NCBI GenBank assembly: GCA_012931725.1
Contig: CM022948.1
Span: forward strand, 91,718,215 to 91,782,214
DNA: 64,000 nucleotides
DNA from: Litsea cubeba
Taxonomy: Eukaryota > Streptophyta > Magnoliopsida > Laurales > Lauraceae
Direction: 5' to 3'
Positions 12,125 to 23,351 of the stretch are shown in pieces (position 1 is the stretch's first letter; each line of letters starts with the position of its first letter). The position numbers and the translations under genes were made by a program. The notes under the pieces are model-generated. The model did no database searches. It had not been told where the DNA came from and was given only the letters and a program-made list of their open reading frames with translations.

Positions 12125-12909
12125 CAAAATCTACTGTGAAGTGTCCATTTCATATTCTGCTCTATTTCCCCCCCTGCTTTCTTGTTTGCTACGTTGTTGT
12201 AACTATCTTGTAAATTATTGTAAGTTATCACGTTGATAATTGGAAAATATTATTTTAGAAAACTGATATATATATTATATTTATTATTATTATTATAAAA
12301 GAAGAGCCAATTGGACCCTACAGTTTGTTGATTTGATGGGCCCCACAATAGATGAGGGGTGTGCCTAAAAGTTCTTACGGATATAGAGATGCAGACTGCA
12401 TAGCATGATTTTGGTTTGGATTTTTGAGCTCGCCCTATTTTGATTGTAGAAAACGGGCACTGCGAATTGATGGGTTCATCCACAACTAGGCCGAAGCTTG
12501 TCGAAGTCTTCCATTTCAAAATGGCATAGCGTAGGCCCAGCTTTTCCCGGGGCATGAGAGAGGCGAAATCTTTGCTTTTTAGCGCCTTAATAGGAAAGAA
12601 GGCCAGTTGTGATAGTTGGGCCACATTGGCCCCTTTAAATGTATTCAGGAAGACAATTGCCCAGACATCCTTTTGTGGGGTCAAAAACTAGGTCCATCTG
12701 AAACCAGATGTTCCCAGTCATAGACGGCCCAATAAATTATTCTAAGTTGGGTTCTATTTTGATTTGAGCTATTCAGCATAGACCAGCTGCGCTCGTGTGT
12801 CAGAGATGGAGCCTCTTTTCTTTTTTGGATGTGTGGTGAAGTGAAGTGAGGTAAGGTAAAGCTTCCATTATCCATACAAGAAAAGACAAGGGGTCATATT
12901 AAAAGTATA
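12125..12909. other. Kinase 3' UTR and intergenic DNA
   Basis: The first 100-150 bases after the kinase stop are T-rich with TTGTAA signals and probably form the 3' UTR. The remainder shows no convincing gene. Confidence 0.5.
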
Positions 12910-13001
12910 CAATTTTAAAATGGGGAGTATTCAAGTGCATCCATCCCTCACTAAAAATGGTGAGGGATGGATGCACTTGAATATTTTCCTTTTAAAATTT
13001 C
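12910..13001. repeat. Near-perfect palindrome (fold-back MITE)
   Basis: A 23-bp arm (12929-12951, ending CATCCATCCCTCAC) is followed by an 8-nt loop and its exact reverse complement (12960-12982). Weaker complementarity extends to about 12910 and 13001. The arm sequence GTGCATCCATCCCTCAC also forms the end of the repeat near 49190, so this looks like a much-shortened member of that family. Confidence 0.85.
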
Positions 13002-13339
13002 CTCATTTTTTTTCAAAAAAAAAGCAACTCTCTTTCTCCACTAGAGACAAAGAAGCTTCACTTTTCTATACAAATAGTCAAAAAGATTTCATACCCAACA
13101 ACTAAAAATATGATACCATCATAATTCTTTATATTTTATTCTCTTAATTTGACAGTTCGCCTCACTTTATTTCAATTAATCATACATCCAAACACAGGAG
13201 AACATTTTGCAGCATGATAAATTACTTTAAGTATCAAACCAAAGCCTATGGGGAAGTAGAAAAATGGCAACGCTTCATGTTCAACGGGTCACCTAACCCG
13301 GTCCGGGTTCATAAGAATAGAGATTTTGACCCAAGCTTA

Positions 13340-15090
13340 TTATAATATATTTTGGCTTTAATCTTGAATGCCAGTTGCAATTTTGACCGAAAGTTATGCC
13401 TTTTTTTTTGTCAAATACTCCACATTCTCAGCCTACTACTTATCTTATACAACATTCTATTTTTATCTCATGAAATCACTCACTTCCACTCTCAACCTTC
13501 CAATGTTCTACTTTTTCTTTTTTAAAAAACTCTATTTGTACTTTCACCTATTCTATTGTCTTTTTACCCCAATTCTTCTATTCTCATTTTATACCACTTA
13601 GCTCTCTTCAATTTAGGAATAAGATTACCATGTGATGATTATTTGGAGGTTTTTGTTAGAAGGTAATATGTCTATGAGTTAATTTTCTTTTATTTTTATG
13701 TCCCTTTTTATGTCAATTTGATTTCCTTTGAAATTGTTTGTTCTTTTTATGTATAAATATTTTGCTTGCAATATTTGGACCTACCTGTACTTAGCACGGG
13801 GTATTGTGCTAGTTATAATATATATAAGATAATTGCTAAATGCACGCCACTTTCCTTTCCACACTCACCATTTTTTTAAACATTACCAATATATCTCCAT
13901 AAAAAATCCCCAAACTACCCCTCTCCCTCCCTCTCCTTACCTAACTCTGCCGGCTGCCTGACCCGCTCGCTCTCCCTCGTTCTCTCTCCCCCTTCTCTCT
14001 CTCTCTTCTCTCCCTCCCCCTATTGGCAGTGTTACAGAAAGCTGGGGTGGGCTGGGTTAGTTTAGGTATTATGGAGTCGTGCAAAGAAACATATGAAGTC
14101 TCCACACTTCAATGGTGGGTGTAGAGAGAAAGGGAGCATGGAAAGAAAACGAATGGTGTTCATTTAGCCTCTATCGTGTATTAAAGCCAAGGGTTTGGGT
14201 TGTAATTTTGAACGCGATTGTGGTTTTGAAAGTAAATTAATTCTTTTTTTTTTCAAATGTTTTCAGTGTTGTCCCCACTTTATCTTATGCAAACTACATA
14301 TTTTATCTCTTTTTTTAAACCACTCACGTCTTTCCCCACTTTTCATGGTCTTACATTTATTTTTTACAATAACTCTCTTTCTGCCCAGACTCTACCATTC
14401 CCTTTCCACCCCAAATTTCCTTTGTCCCTTTTTTCATGCCACCATGTCTTAGATTACATAAACAAGTGCTCTCACTATCTTTTATTATTTTGCTTTCTTT
14501 TCTAAAATTTATGAGTATTTTTTTAATGCATAGATATTTAAGTTGCAACGTTGGCCATATCTATACTAAACACGACTTATTATGTTAGTTATACTATATT
14601 AAAGCCAAGAATTTTGGCTTTAATTTCGATTCTTGGTTGGGATTTTGAGTATAGATTTTTTTTTTTCTTCAAATCCTTTATCCCCAGTTATCTCATCTAA
14701 CTATTAACGACTTTCTATCCTATGCAACTACACACTTTATCTCAATGTTTTTTTTTTTTTTGGTAAATTACTCTATCTCATCATTGAAAGCACTAATAAC
14801 GACTCTTCAGATTTCAAAGTTATATCTTTCTTTTTATGCAAACACTCAATTTTTATCCAAAATCTGCTATTCTCTTTCTACTCAAATCTTCTTTTGGATT
14901 ACATAAACACGTGATCTCATAATTTTTTTTTTCTAGAATTTATGAATTTCTTTTAATACATGGATATTTCTTTTAGGATATCTTAATAAGATAAGAACTG
15001 CGGGTAAGAAATCGCTCTTTTAATACATGAATATTAAAATGGCAATGTTGGCCGTATCCGTGTTGAGCACAGGTTACTATGCTAGTTTCT
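13340..15090 (+). repeat. Three head-to-tail copies of a 0.4-0.5 kb AT-rich repeat
   Basis: Diverged units span about 13340-13817, 14175-14580 and 14590-15090. Each starts near (ATTAAAGCCAAG)...TTGGCTTTAAT..TTGA, has a central CTTAT(C)...CAAACTAC..TTTTATCTC-like block, and ends with a motif such as GTACTTAGCACGGGGTATT followed by GTGCTAGTT. The end motif resembles a Helitron-like terminus (short stem then CTAG before T). The reverse complement of the same motif occurs at about 35091-35125. About 360 bp separates units 1 and 2, which holds a CT-rich tract at 13915-14020. Confidence 0.5.
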
Positions 15091-15317
15091 ATATATTATA
15101 TTACAAATCACTAATATATCACAAGTGAAATCCTTTACCAAAGCAGATCAATTGCAATCCCTAATTAGAAGGGCAATTAAGTACCAAACCAACCTGTAGC
15201 CATTGCCCAATAAAAAATTATAAACCAGCGCCCATTCTTTCTAAATCCACCCATTGCGATTGCGATCCCTAGTTGGGAGGCGAGAGCTAAAAAGTAAAAA
15301 GGCCTAAGATAGAGCGC

Positions 15318-15370
15318 CTGTAGAAGCGGGAATTCCTTTATAAATACCATCGTAAACCCAAAACCCTAAA
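15318..15370 (+). promoter_or_regulatory. Core promoter of the first HD2 gene: E2F-like site, TATA box, telo box
   Basis: GCGGGAATT (15326-15334), an E2F-like half-site, is followed by TTTATAAAT (15337-15345) and AAACCCTAAA (15361-15370), a telo-box motif. The stretch AAGCGGGAATTCCTTTATAA is identical upstream of the second HD2 gene. Transcription should start about 30 nt after the TATA box. Confidence 0.65.
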
Positions 15371-15470
15371 AAAAGAGAGTACATTCGTAATTTCTCATCT
15401 CGCTCTTTGCTTCTGCGCTTTCCTCCGATCAAACTCTCATTTTGCCCTCGCATCACTTCCAGACGTGGAG

Positions 15471-18400
15471 ATGGAGTTTTGGGGTCAGTTGTCTCAGCTT
15501 CATTTCCTTTTATCCATCGTTTGGGTTTTGTTTGTAGCTTATTTCTTGCATGGTTATGCTTCCATTTCTTAGGTTTCTGGTTCTGTAATGTGCCTCTTTG
15601 TTTCCATGGAATTGAATTCCTATGATTTCATGGTAAAACGGGTTTCATCAAAGGATTCTTGAATATTTTTGTATGCCAATTGTTTTGGATTAGCTATTCG
15701 TATGATTCAGATTACTGTATATGATGGTGGCTCTGTTTGAAAGAATGGTTAGGTTGGGGGGGGGGGGTTGTTGCATTTTGGATGGATTATGCTGCAGATG
15801 ATGCTAAATCTTATGCTGGCATGAGTGTTTTTGATCGAATCCAAGGGATGATTGGATTCCATCCATCAGGGTATAAGCACTCTAAAGTTGAAAAGAGTTA
15901 ATCAAACTGATGAATGATTTTTAATGTCCAATTGTTGGGTTCATAATGGACTGTTTAGGTGTTTGCTTCTTCACAATCGTTTGTCAATTTCAGCTTTACA
16001 TTAGGATTGCACTTAACAGGTACATGAATGTTGCTCATTTACAGTTATATGAATAATTGCAAAGACTTTTTGATAAAGAGAATTTCCCCTTTTCGTTTTC
16101 AAAAATTGTTCTTGGTTTTAGTTTTTACACCTCTGCCTAACATAACAGTGAAACTTCTATTTTTCTATTTTAAAATAAAAAAAGTGATCCAAGTTATTCA
16201 ACTTGTCTGCTGCTCTTCATAGGTGTTTATTTCTTTAGGTTTGCGCTGTATGCCAATTTCATTTTTATCTACCATTGCTCTTAACTATTATGCGAATATT
16301 GCTCTTAGTAGTTATACAAATACTTACAAGGTGTTTTTTTCAAAAAAAAATGTTCACTTTATTTCACTTCCATCTGGCTTCCCTTGTATACGTTTGAATT
16401 ATTTTTCACCTCTTTTGGAAGTTCATCCAGTTCTTCAGTCTTTTTAGTCACTTGTTATCAGCTTTATTATCTGCTGAATGTTGCCTTGAAATATGCTAAT
16501 TTAATTCTCCAGATGCAAGTCTAACTTAACTTTGGGCATCTTTGGTTACCTGTGAATAAATTTGAAACCTTGTTTATTGGTCCTTTCTATGCTGCAATGT
16601 GCATTTTGCCATTCTGAGTTGAGTACTATGTTTTGTATCAAGAATTTTCCGGGGTCGCTCTCAAAAATGGTGGTTGTTATTTTAAAAGTATTGTCCCTTG
16701 GGTGGTAGCACGCATGTTGGAAATAATTTTGAAGGTAATGGTGTACAAGCAAAGAATAGTGTAATTGGGAGGATTTAATGTTACCAGGACCCTATGAAGT
16801 GACTTGCCAGTCATAGACCAATTATATCAATTTGACACAAAATCAGATCACTATTTGCCAATGGATTGAACCATTATGAAATGGACACTTACAAGTCATT
16901 GCAACTCTGAGGCCCTACAGTCAGGCTCTAGGACATAGTCGTCAATTTGGCTCGATTTGGCCCGAGATGGCCTAGCAATTTTTTGTTCAGAGCACTGGCC
17001 AAACCTAACCACACATTTAAAAAGAGTTTTTTTCCAGTTTTGAGTTCATTTTGGCATTTCAGTCCATTTTGGCCGAGACCTCTAATTATTTTTTAGAAAT
17101 ATATGCAAAGCCCTTAGTTGTATGCAAACTACAAAATAGTTGCATGTCATATTATGAGTTGAGATTTGAGTTTGCATGTCTAATTTCATATTGTCACGTA
17201 CACAGCTTATAAATTGTGATTTGGCATGTAGAAATAACATTGTCCACTACCACCACTATACTACTAGTCTACTACTATCATTTTGGTTGTTCCATTTGAC
17301 CAATTCTAGCTGAAGCAGGCTCTTCTATAACTTTTTATGTTGTCCAGGTGTTGAGGTGAAAGCTGGACAGCCCATTAAGTGTGATCCCGCAACTAATGGC
17401 AAACTTTTGCATCTCTCACAGGTACATGTCAGAAATCAAAGCTCTGTTTTATTTTCTTTTAGATAGTGTAATATTTTTCACAAAATTTTATAATGAAATG
17501 CTTATTGATGCATGCATTTTACAATGAAATGCTCTATTGCTTTTAATATGGTCTTGTAGGCGTCACTTGGAGAGGTAAAAAAGGACAAAGGAAGTGACTC
17601 AGTGCCTCTCTCTGTGAAGATTGGTGATCAGAAGTTAGTCATTGGGATACTTTCATCAGAGAAATGTACCCACATGTCATTTGATCTGGTTTTCGAGAAA
17701 GAATTTGAACTATCTCACAACTGGAAGCAGGGGAGTATTTACTTTTGTGGTTATTATACAACTCCATTTGAAGAAGAATATCCTTTGGATTGTTCCTTTG
17801 CGAGCAGTTTCCTCTTTTGTTGTTGAATAGCTTGTTGTAGCATTTTACTTTGGGTGTATATTCTGTTATTTGTTTTGATCCTTGACCATATGCTTTTCTC
17901 ATTATCACATCTGAGGACTTATCAGGTAGCCTTCAATATTTGTTTTGGATATCTTATTGTTGGTTGTCTACTCTGCCTTATTTCTGATACCTTTTCTTTT
18001 AACATATGAAATCTGTTCTAATTTTAAATCCTTCAGATACTGATTCTGATTCTGAGGGGTATCATGCATTTCTAGCAAAAGAAAATGGTTTGTTTTGCTT
18101 TCCTTTTCTGGAAGTTGTATTTTACAATTGTAACAATCAAATGCTTGTTTTGGGGTTACTTACACTGTGACACGTGATTGATATTTTAGGAAAGAATGAG
18201 GTCAAGGATGAGAAGCCCAAGCTAACTGCTACTAAGGCTCATGGTATCAAACCTGAAGCCTCTGATGCTAAACCAAAGGTGAAAATAGTGGAACCAGAAA
18301 AACATAATGATAAATATGATGATTCTGATGATGATGAATCATCTGAGGAAGAAGATTCGGATGAAGACGAGGTGTGTATCTTCCTAAGTAAATACTTTGT

Positions 18401-21400
18401 AAAAGGTGTTAATTTATTGATGCACGCCGGACCACATCAAGTGCGTCTAAGACCAATGGGCCAGGCCCAAGTCCATTGGCCCATGCCTATGACACATGGT
18501 TCTTCTAACAGGCCCAACTGTGTATAGCAGGAGTCCCAATCCCACCAATTGAGCAATATTATCATCATTGGAGTGCTGTTGTTATTATTTCATTTAAGTT
18601 CTTTCTTATTTTTAGTCTGTTGTTTTTCTTGGGTCTTGAGTTCAATAAATATATTTAAGAAAAATCCATATGCAACTGAAAACTTCTTTCTTTGGATGTC
18701 TAAGATTCCTATTTAAGGACCATTAATATTCTAAAATTATTATTCAAGAATATTCAGTTTTTATCCTCGTTTTGAGATGAAATCTTATATATAATTGTGT
18801 TAAGCTTGGCTTTGAGAAGATCGGGTGGATCCTTTGACACCACTCCAGCTGCATCATTTATCTGTTGCCGAATGATCATTCGAAGGAAAAAACATGGTTT
18901 TAAAATTTGGCTGAAACCAAGTTTTATGGCTCTATTGGTAAAAGTTTTATCCTTGTCAGATTCTAATTTTGCTGTGTTTAGTTTGGGACTTAAAATATAT
19001 TGAAACTTCATTCTCACCACCTTTATGTTTGGTTGTATGATTTTGTTTGCATCTAAAGCACTGTGAAAACTATATTAACAAATAAAGACTTGTATTTTTT
19101 TTTTGCTTTTTGATTAATTTTTATTGAAATTTTAAATTTTGCAGTAAAAGTGCCAAAATAAACTGATATATCAGTGTAGCACTTGTATATCGGCGTATAC
19201 GTCAATGCTTTGGCCTTGCCCAGTTCATTGTCCAAGTCCATGTTTTAAAACCATTCTAATAACAATCTCTAGAAAGATGGGTAATTTTCTCCTCACTGCA
19301 TTCGTCTCATATGCAGTCCAGTTTGTGAGGCCTTCCTTAGATGCCTACTAATCAGTGGGGGTGGGGTACATGGAAACTAAACTGGAAAGGTCTCCTTATG
19401 GATAAGGGTGAAGAGAAAAATCAGCCCTATCAGGTCTTCCTAGCCTCTGATTTATAATAGTGATAAAGTTCAGTGATCTTTAACCATAGATTTCTTAGAA
19501 GTTCAATCCAACAACAGATAAAGTTTGTTGAGAGTGAAATTGTGCCTAGTGCCAAAATATTGGGGGATGAAAGTTTGAAAGGGCCTGCACTGATCAAAGG
19601 TGGGCACAGATGGGACCCACAAAGCTAGACTGCATGTAAGGTTGCTTGTAGGAGAACATTTCTCCTAGAAAGAGATCTCAAAGCCATGGGTTCTACATGT
19701 AGTTTTCCCTCTTTTTTTTTGTTATATGGATATTCTTAGATTCCTTTGCTATTCTGTTAATTAATGATTATCACATTTCAAGATTTCATTTTTTAGGTAA
19801 TTTAATTTTTTGTATTTTTTTATCTGTTTAAATTTCCTTGTTGTATTAGCAGGTTAGGATTGTTTAATGACATTATTTCCTAATTTCTCATTTTTCTGTT
19901 TTCTGTGCATTACTCATTTCTGTAGAAGCTTACTCAATCTTCTTTGTTGTCTTAGAAATATTTTTTAAATATTATTTGTCAATGTGTCTTAATGCTGCTA
20001 AGATTTCCAATCCCACGCTTTTTTATAGAATTGTGGAGCTAGTAGTTCAGTTGGCAAAGGATGGAAGGATGTTTTTTTTTTCCTTTTGTTTTTACATTTT
20101 AATTCTCCTTTAGGTTATGGTTGAATCTGGGAATGACAGCGATGAGGATGATGAGGAAGAAGATTCAGAAGATGAAAGCTCCGAGGAAGATGAAGCTACA
20201 CCAAAGAAGGTTTATGGCTTCTCTTCAGTGAAATTGCTTGCTTTCCAAATTTGTGAAGTCCTATATTATGTGAGCTTATTTATTCTCTGTTCAACATCAC
20301 ATCCTGACCCTATTTTCCTTTCCATCAAGGCCGAAGCAGGTAAAAAGCGACCCATAGAATCTGCCATGAAGACGCCTGTTATGGAAAAGAAGGTTAAGTT
20401 GGTTGCAAAAAGCGGTCAAAAGTCAGGTGATCTTACTCTTTAAATGACTATATATACACACACACATTGAATTATTTTGGCTCAACACCTGGTTCTCCTA
20501 CATGATTCCAGTTGCCAATTTTTTCTTTGTTGAAGAAATACTTATTTAGCCATTTCTACTAGTCATTTCCAAATTTATATGTGGTACTACTTATTGAAGA
20601 AATACTTAGATGTAGCTGAGTAGCTTGTTATGTTTGGGGATTTAAAGATTGTACTTTTGCTTGTTTTTACCTATGTCCGGATCAGTATAATCCTTTTTTA
20701 CTGATTTCTTTTCTGTTTTTAATGAAAGTTACCATTAAAAAAAAAGTTATATGTGGTACTAATGTAACAAACATGAGCAGCTACTGATGGCAAGAAGGGT
20801 GGTCATACAGCAACTCCTTACCCATCAAAACAGGCTGGACGGAAGCATGCAAATGATAACACGTCGAAGCCAAATACCCCGAAATCTGGTGGCCAAGTGA
20901 CTTGCAATTCCTGTAGCAAGTAAGCTTCTCTCTTTTCAACCAAGGAAATTTTCAACTTCCATGGGAGCAATTGGCAGATTCATATCGAGCCTCATTCCTC
21001 CATTCTATTGCTTAGAATTCTTAGGAGAGGGGCTTATGTCATTGGAACTAAGAGGAAATGTCAAGGGTGATCTACAAGGGACATCAAACTCCCATGGTTC
21101 GTATTCATACGGTGAAGTATGAGTAATCATTTCCTATCAAATAAGGGAAAAGCCAATGGAGGGAAAATTCAATGGTCCCATGTATATGGACCCTCAATCC
21201 TTCACTTTTAACCCTTTACGGAAAAGGGTCATTTTTAGGAATTCAGTTTAAGTAAATTGGAATTTGCCAAATGTGCCTTAATAGGTTGTTGATCTCAATG
21301 GCCAACTTTTTGCTATCTCATATTTTTTTCAATAGGTTTTATTTTCTTTTAATTTTTAGTGCATCTTGACATCTTGTAATCCTGTTGATATCTACATATA

Positions 21401-23351
21401 TTACATGGTCTATTGCATTGTCAAATGTTGGTCCCTTTATGAAGAAAGGTCCAAATTTCATTTCCATTAAGTCCACCTAGAGTTGGAACTACGTGTGCAT
21501 GGCATCGTTTTTAACTCAATTTGGTTCGCATTGTGGTCAATTGGCAGATTTATGTTGAATTGCTTAGAATATTTAGGAAAGGGCTTATAACATGGGAGTA
21601 AAGATTGAAGTGTCGAGTGTGGAGATCTGCAGTGGACAACAAACCCCTATGATTAATCTTCTTAAAGTGAAGTTTTGATGGTCCCATGTATGATGTATGT
21701 CCTCTTGATCCTTAAAACTTTTTTAGGAAGCGTTATTTCTGAAGAGTCCAGAGGAATTAAATAGGAATTTGCCAAACCTGTTGTTTCTCTCGATGATCAA
21801 CTTTTTGTTGTCTTTCTTTCAATTTTTTTAATCCATTTTTTGATCACGTGGATATCTATACATATAATACCAAGTCTATTACATCAATAAGTTTTACTCT
21901 GTTTATGAAATGCAATGCATATTCACCTGAGAAGGAAGCACCTAGGGGTGGCAAGTTCTGACTCGACTCAGTAACCCTACCCTTATTTGACCTGCATCCT
22001 AAAGAGGTCGGTCACAGGTCAGATAATCCTGACAGGCAGAAAGCGGGTTGGGTTAGTGTTGGCCTGCAAAACCCTTTTGACCCAATCATACTACTCTTCT
22101 TTGTTTCTCTTTCTGGCTTTTTCTCAAGGTGTGGCTTCTGCAAAACCCGAATTGCGTTGAGATTTTCAACATGAGTTGAAAAAGGAATCACTTTATCAAA
22201 AAATATCTGAGCAGAAAAGAAATTCTAGGAGATACCAAGATCTTCCTACCTCCTTGCCATCACAGAAAACCACTCTCAAAAGATGTGCAAAAGAGTGCAA
22301 CTCCATCTTCCCAATCCCTTAAGCCCCTGTTGTGGGACCTCAACAACATGCAAATGAGTCGAGCTCCTTGCTATCTTCACTGCTACTGCCATGAGTCGAG
22401 CAATTGATTTGTGGACAACCAAAGGGAACCCAGCCCTTCAAAAACGAAGAGGGCCCAGCGCAAATGCACTAATGCTATTCTAATGGAAACTCTTTTTTTA
22501 TGTTGGAGGATCTTTGGGTTGAGTTGTGGAATCTGCTGGCAGCTGCTGAGCTTGAGCATTCAGAGCCTCTGAGATAATAAGTGGGGTGTCCTGTACCAGG
22601 ATAAAGCCCCTCAAAGAATCTCTGGATTTATTATTATTTTTTTCCCCTTAATAAAGGTATAGAAAAGGAGAAGGAAGGGTATTAGTCTTGTTTGTATTTT
22701 CTGATCTTTTTTCTAGCTCTCTAAAAGCCATCTTCTCAGACGTGCATTCATCCAAGCGTTCGTTGAGATTGATATGGTGAATGGTAATGACCTCTTTGTT
22801 CCTCCTTTTGGTTGATTCCTCCACAATTTCGCAGCTTGTACCTCTTGGCCCGAAAACCCTAGTTTCCAACCATAGTTGTTTCTTCCTCATTCTTTCTTTC
22901 TTTCCTCTTCTCAGGTTACGTGGGTTGGGTTGGGTTGACCCAAATCTATCTTGGGTTGAGAATGCTTGACGTGTTTAAAAAATGGGTCGGATATGGTTTA
23001 AGGCTTCAATGGTTCAACTTATGAACACCCCTAGTCTACCCAATCTGTTTTTATCCGACTCGACCCACCTGTTTGTCACCCTTTGATAGAAGGACTGTAT
23101 TCACTTCCGCATAAGTACAGTTGGAGCCCCGAGGTGGAACCAACATGTGTATGACATCACCATGTGATCCTCATAGGGTCTATTATGACCATCCTTTTTT
23201 AGTAATTCATGATCATCTTTCATGGCTCTTGCCAGATTTTCTAAAACGTGCTTGATTCTAATGTGTTCACTCATTTCCATTGTGCAGGACTTTTAACTCA
23301 GAAAATGCTTTGCAATCACATGCAAAGGCAAAGCACAGCACTGTCAAGTGA
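15471..23351 (+). CDS. HDT: HD2-type histone deacetylase, first tandem copy
   Basis: Plant-specific nucleolar HD2 deacetylase, which removes acetyl groups from histones and represses transcription. Exons: 15471-15483, 17348-17421, 17560-17777, 17909-17925, 18037-18087, 18190-18371, 20114-20209, 20330-20426, 20781-20919, 23288-23351; total 951 bp, 316 residues, phases consistent throughout. The start MEFWGVEVK is the family's obligatory N-terminus. His26 and Asp71 correspond to residues known to matter in Arabidopsis HD2A. After the N-terminal nucleoplasmin-like domain (to about residue 105) come acidic Asp/Glu runs, a basic GKKRP nuclear signal, and a C-terminal C2H2 finger CNSCSKTFNSENALQSHAKAKH. 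Intron 3 has AT-AC ends of the U12 type. Exon 9 has nine residues (around RKHANDNTS) absent from the second copy. Intron 9 holds a hAT-like insertion. It lies 3.1 kb upstream of its paralogue on the same strand. Confidence 0.93.
17778..17908 (+). other. U12-type AT-AC intron of the first HD2 gene
   Basis: The intron starts ATATCCTTT, a perfect minor-spliceosome AT-AC donor, and ends in CAC. TCCTTGAC (17879-17886) matches the U12 branch-site consensus TCCTTRAC. No GT donor near this point keeps the frame, and using AT-AC gives the HD2-like acidic reading FEEESEDLSD. Branch adenosine to acceptor is about 23 nt, slightly long. The exon that follows is only 17 nt. Confidence 0.8.
21952..23083. 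mobile_element. hAT-like non-autonomous element in intron 9 of the first HD2 gene
   Basis: The left end is TAGGGGTGGCAAG. The right end, reverse complemented, is AAAGGGTGACAAAC; an inner TAGGGGTGTTCATAAG occurs in reverse complement at about 23018-23033. The interior is full of degenerate GACCCAA/GGGTTGGGT motifs typical of plant hAT derivatives. No clean 8-bp target duplication was found, so the boundaries are approximate and two nested elements are possible. Confidence 0.4.

Noticed and set aside
14195..14505. Phe/Leu/Ser-rich frames in 14.2-14.5 kb
   Set aside because: Translation of T/C-rich repeat DNA in the three-copy array, no protein features.
17818..17830. Stop in HD2 copy 1 if exon 3 is read on past 17777, suggesting a truncated pseudogene
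   Set aside because: The AT-AC intron restores the full HD2 frame, and the same arrangement is present in copy 2.
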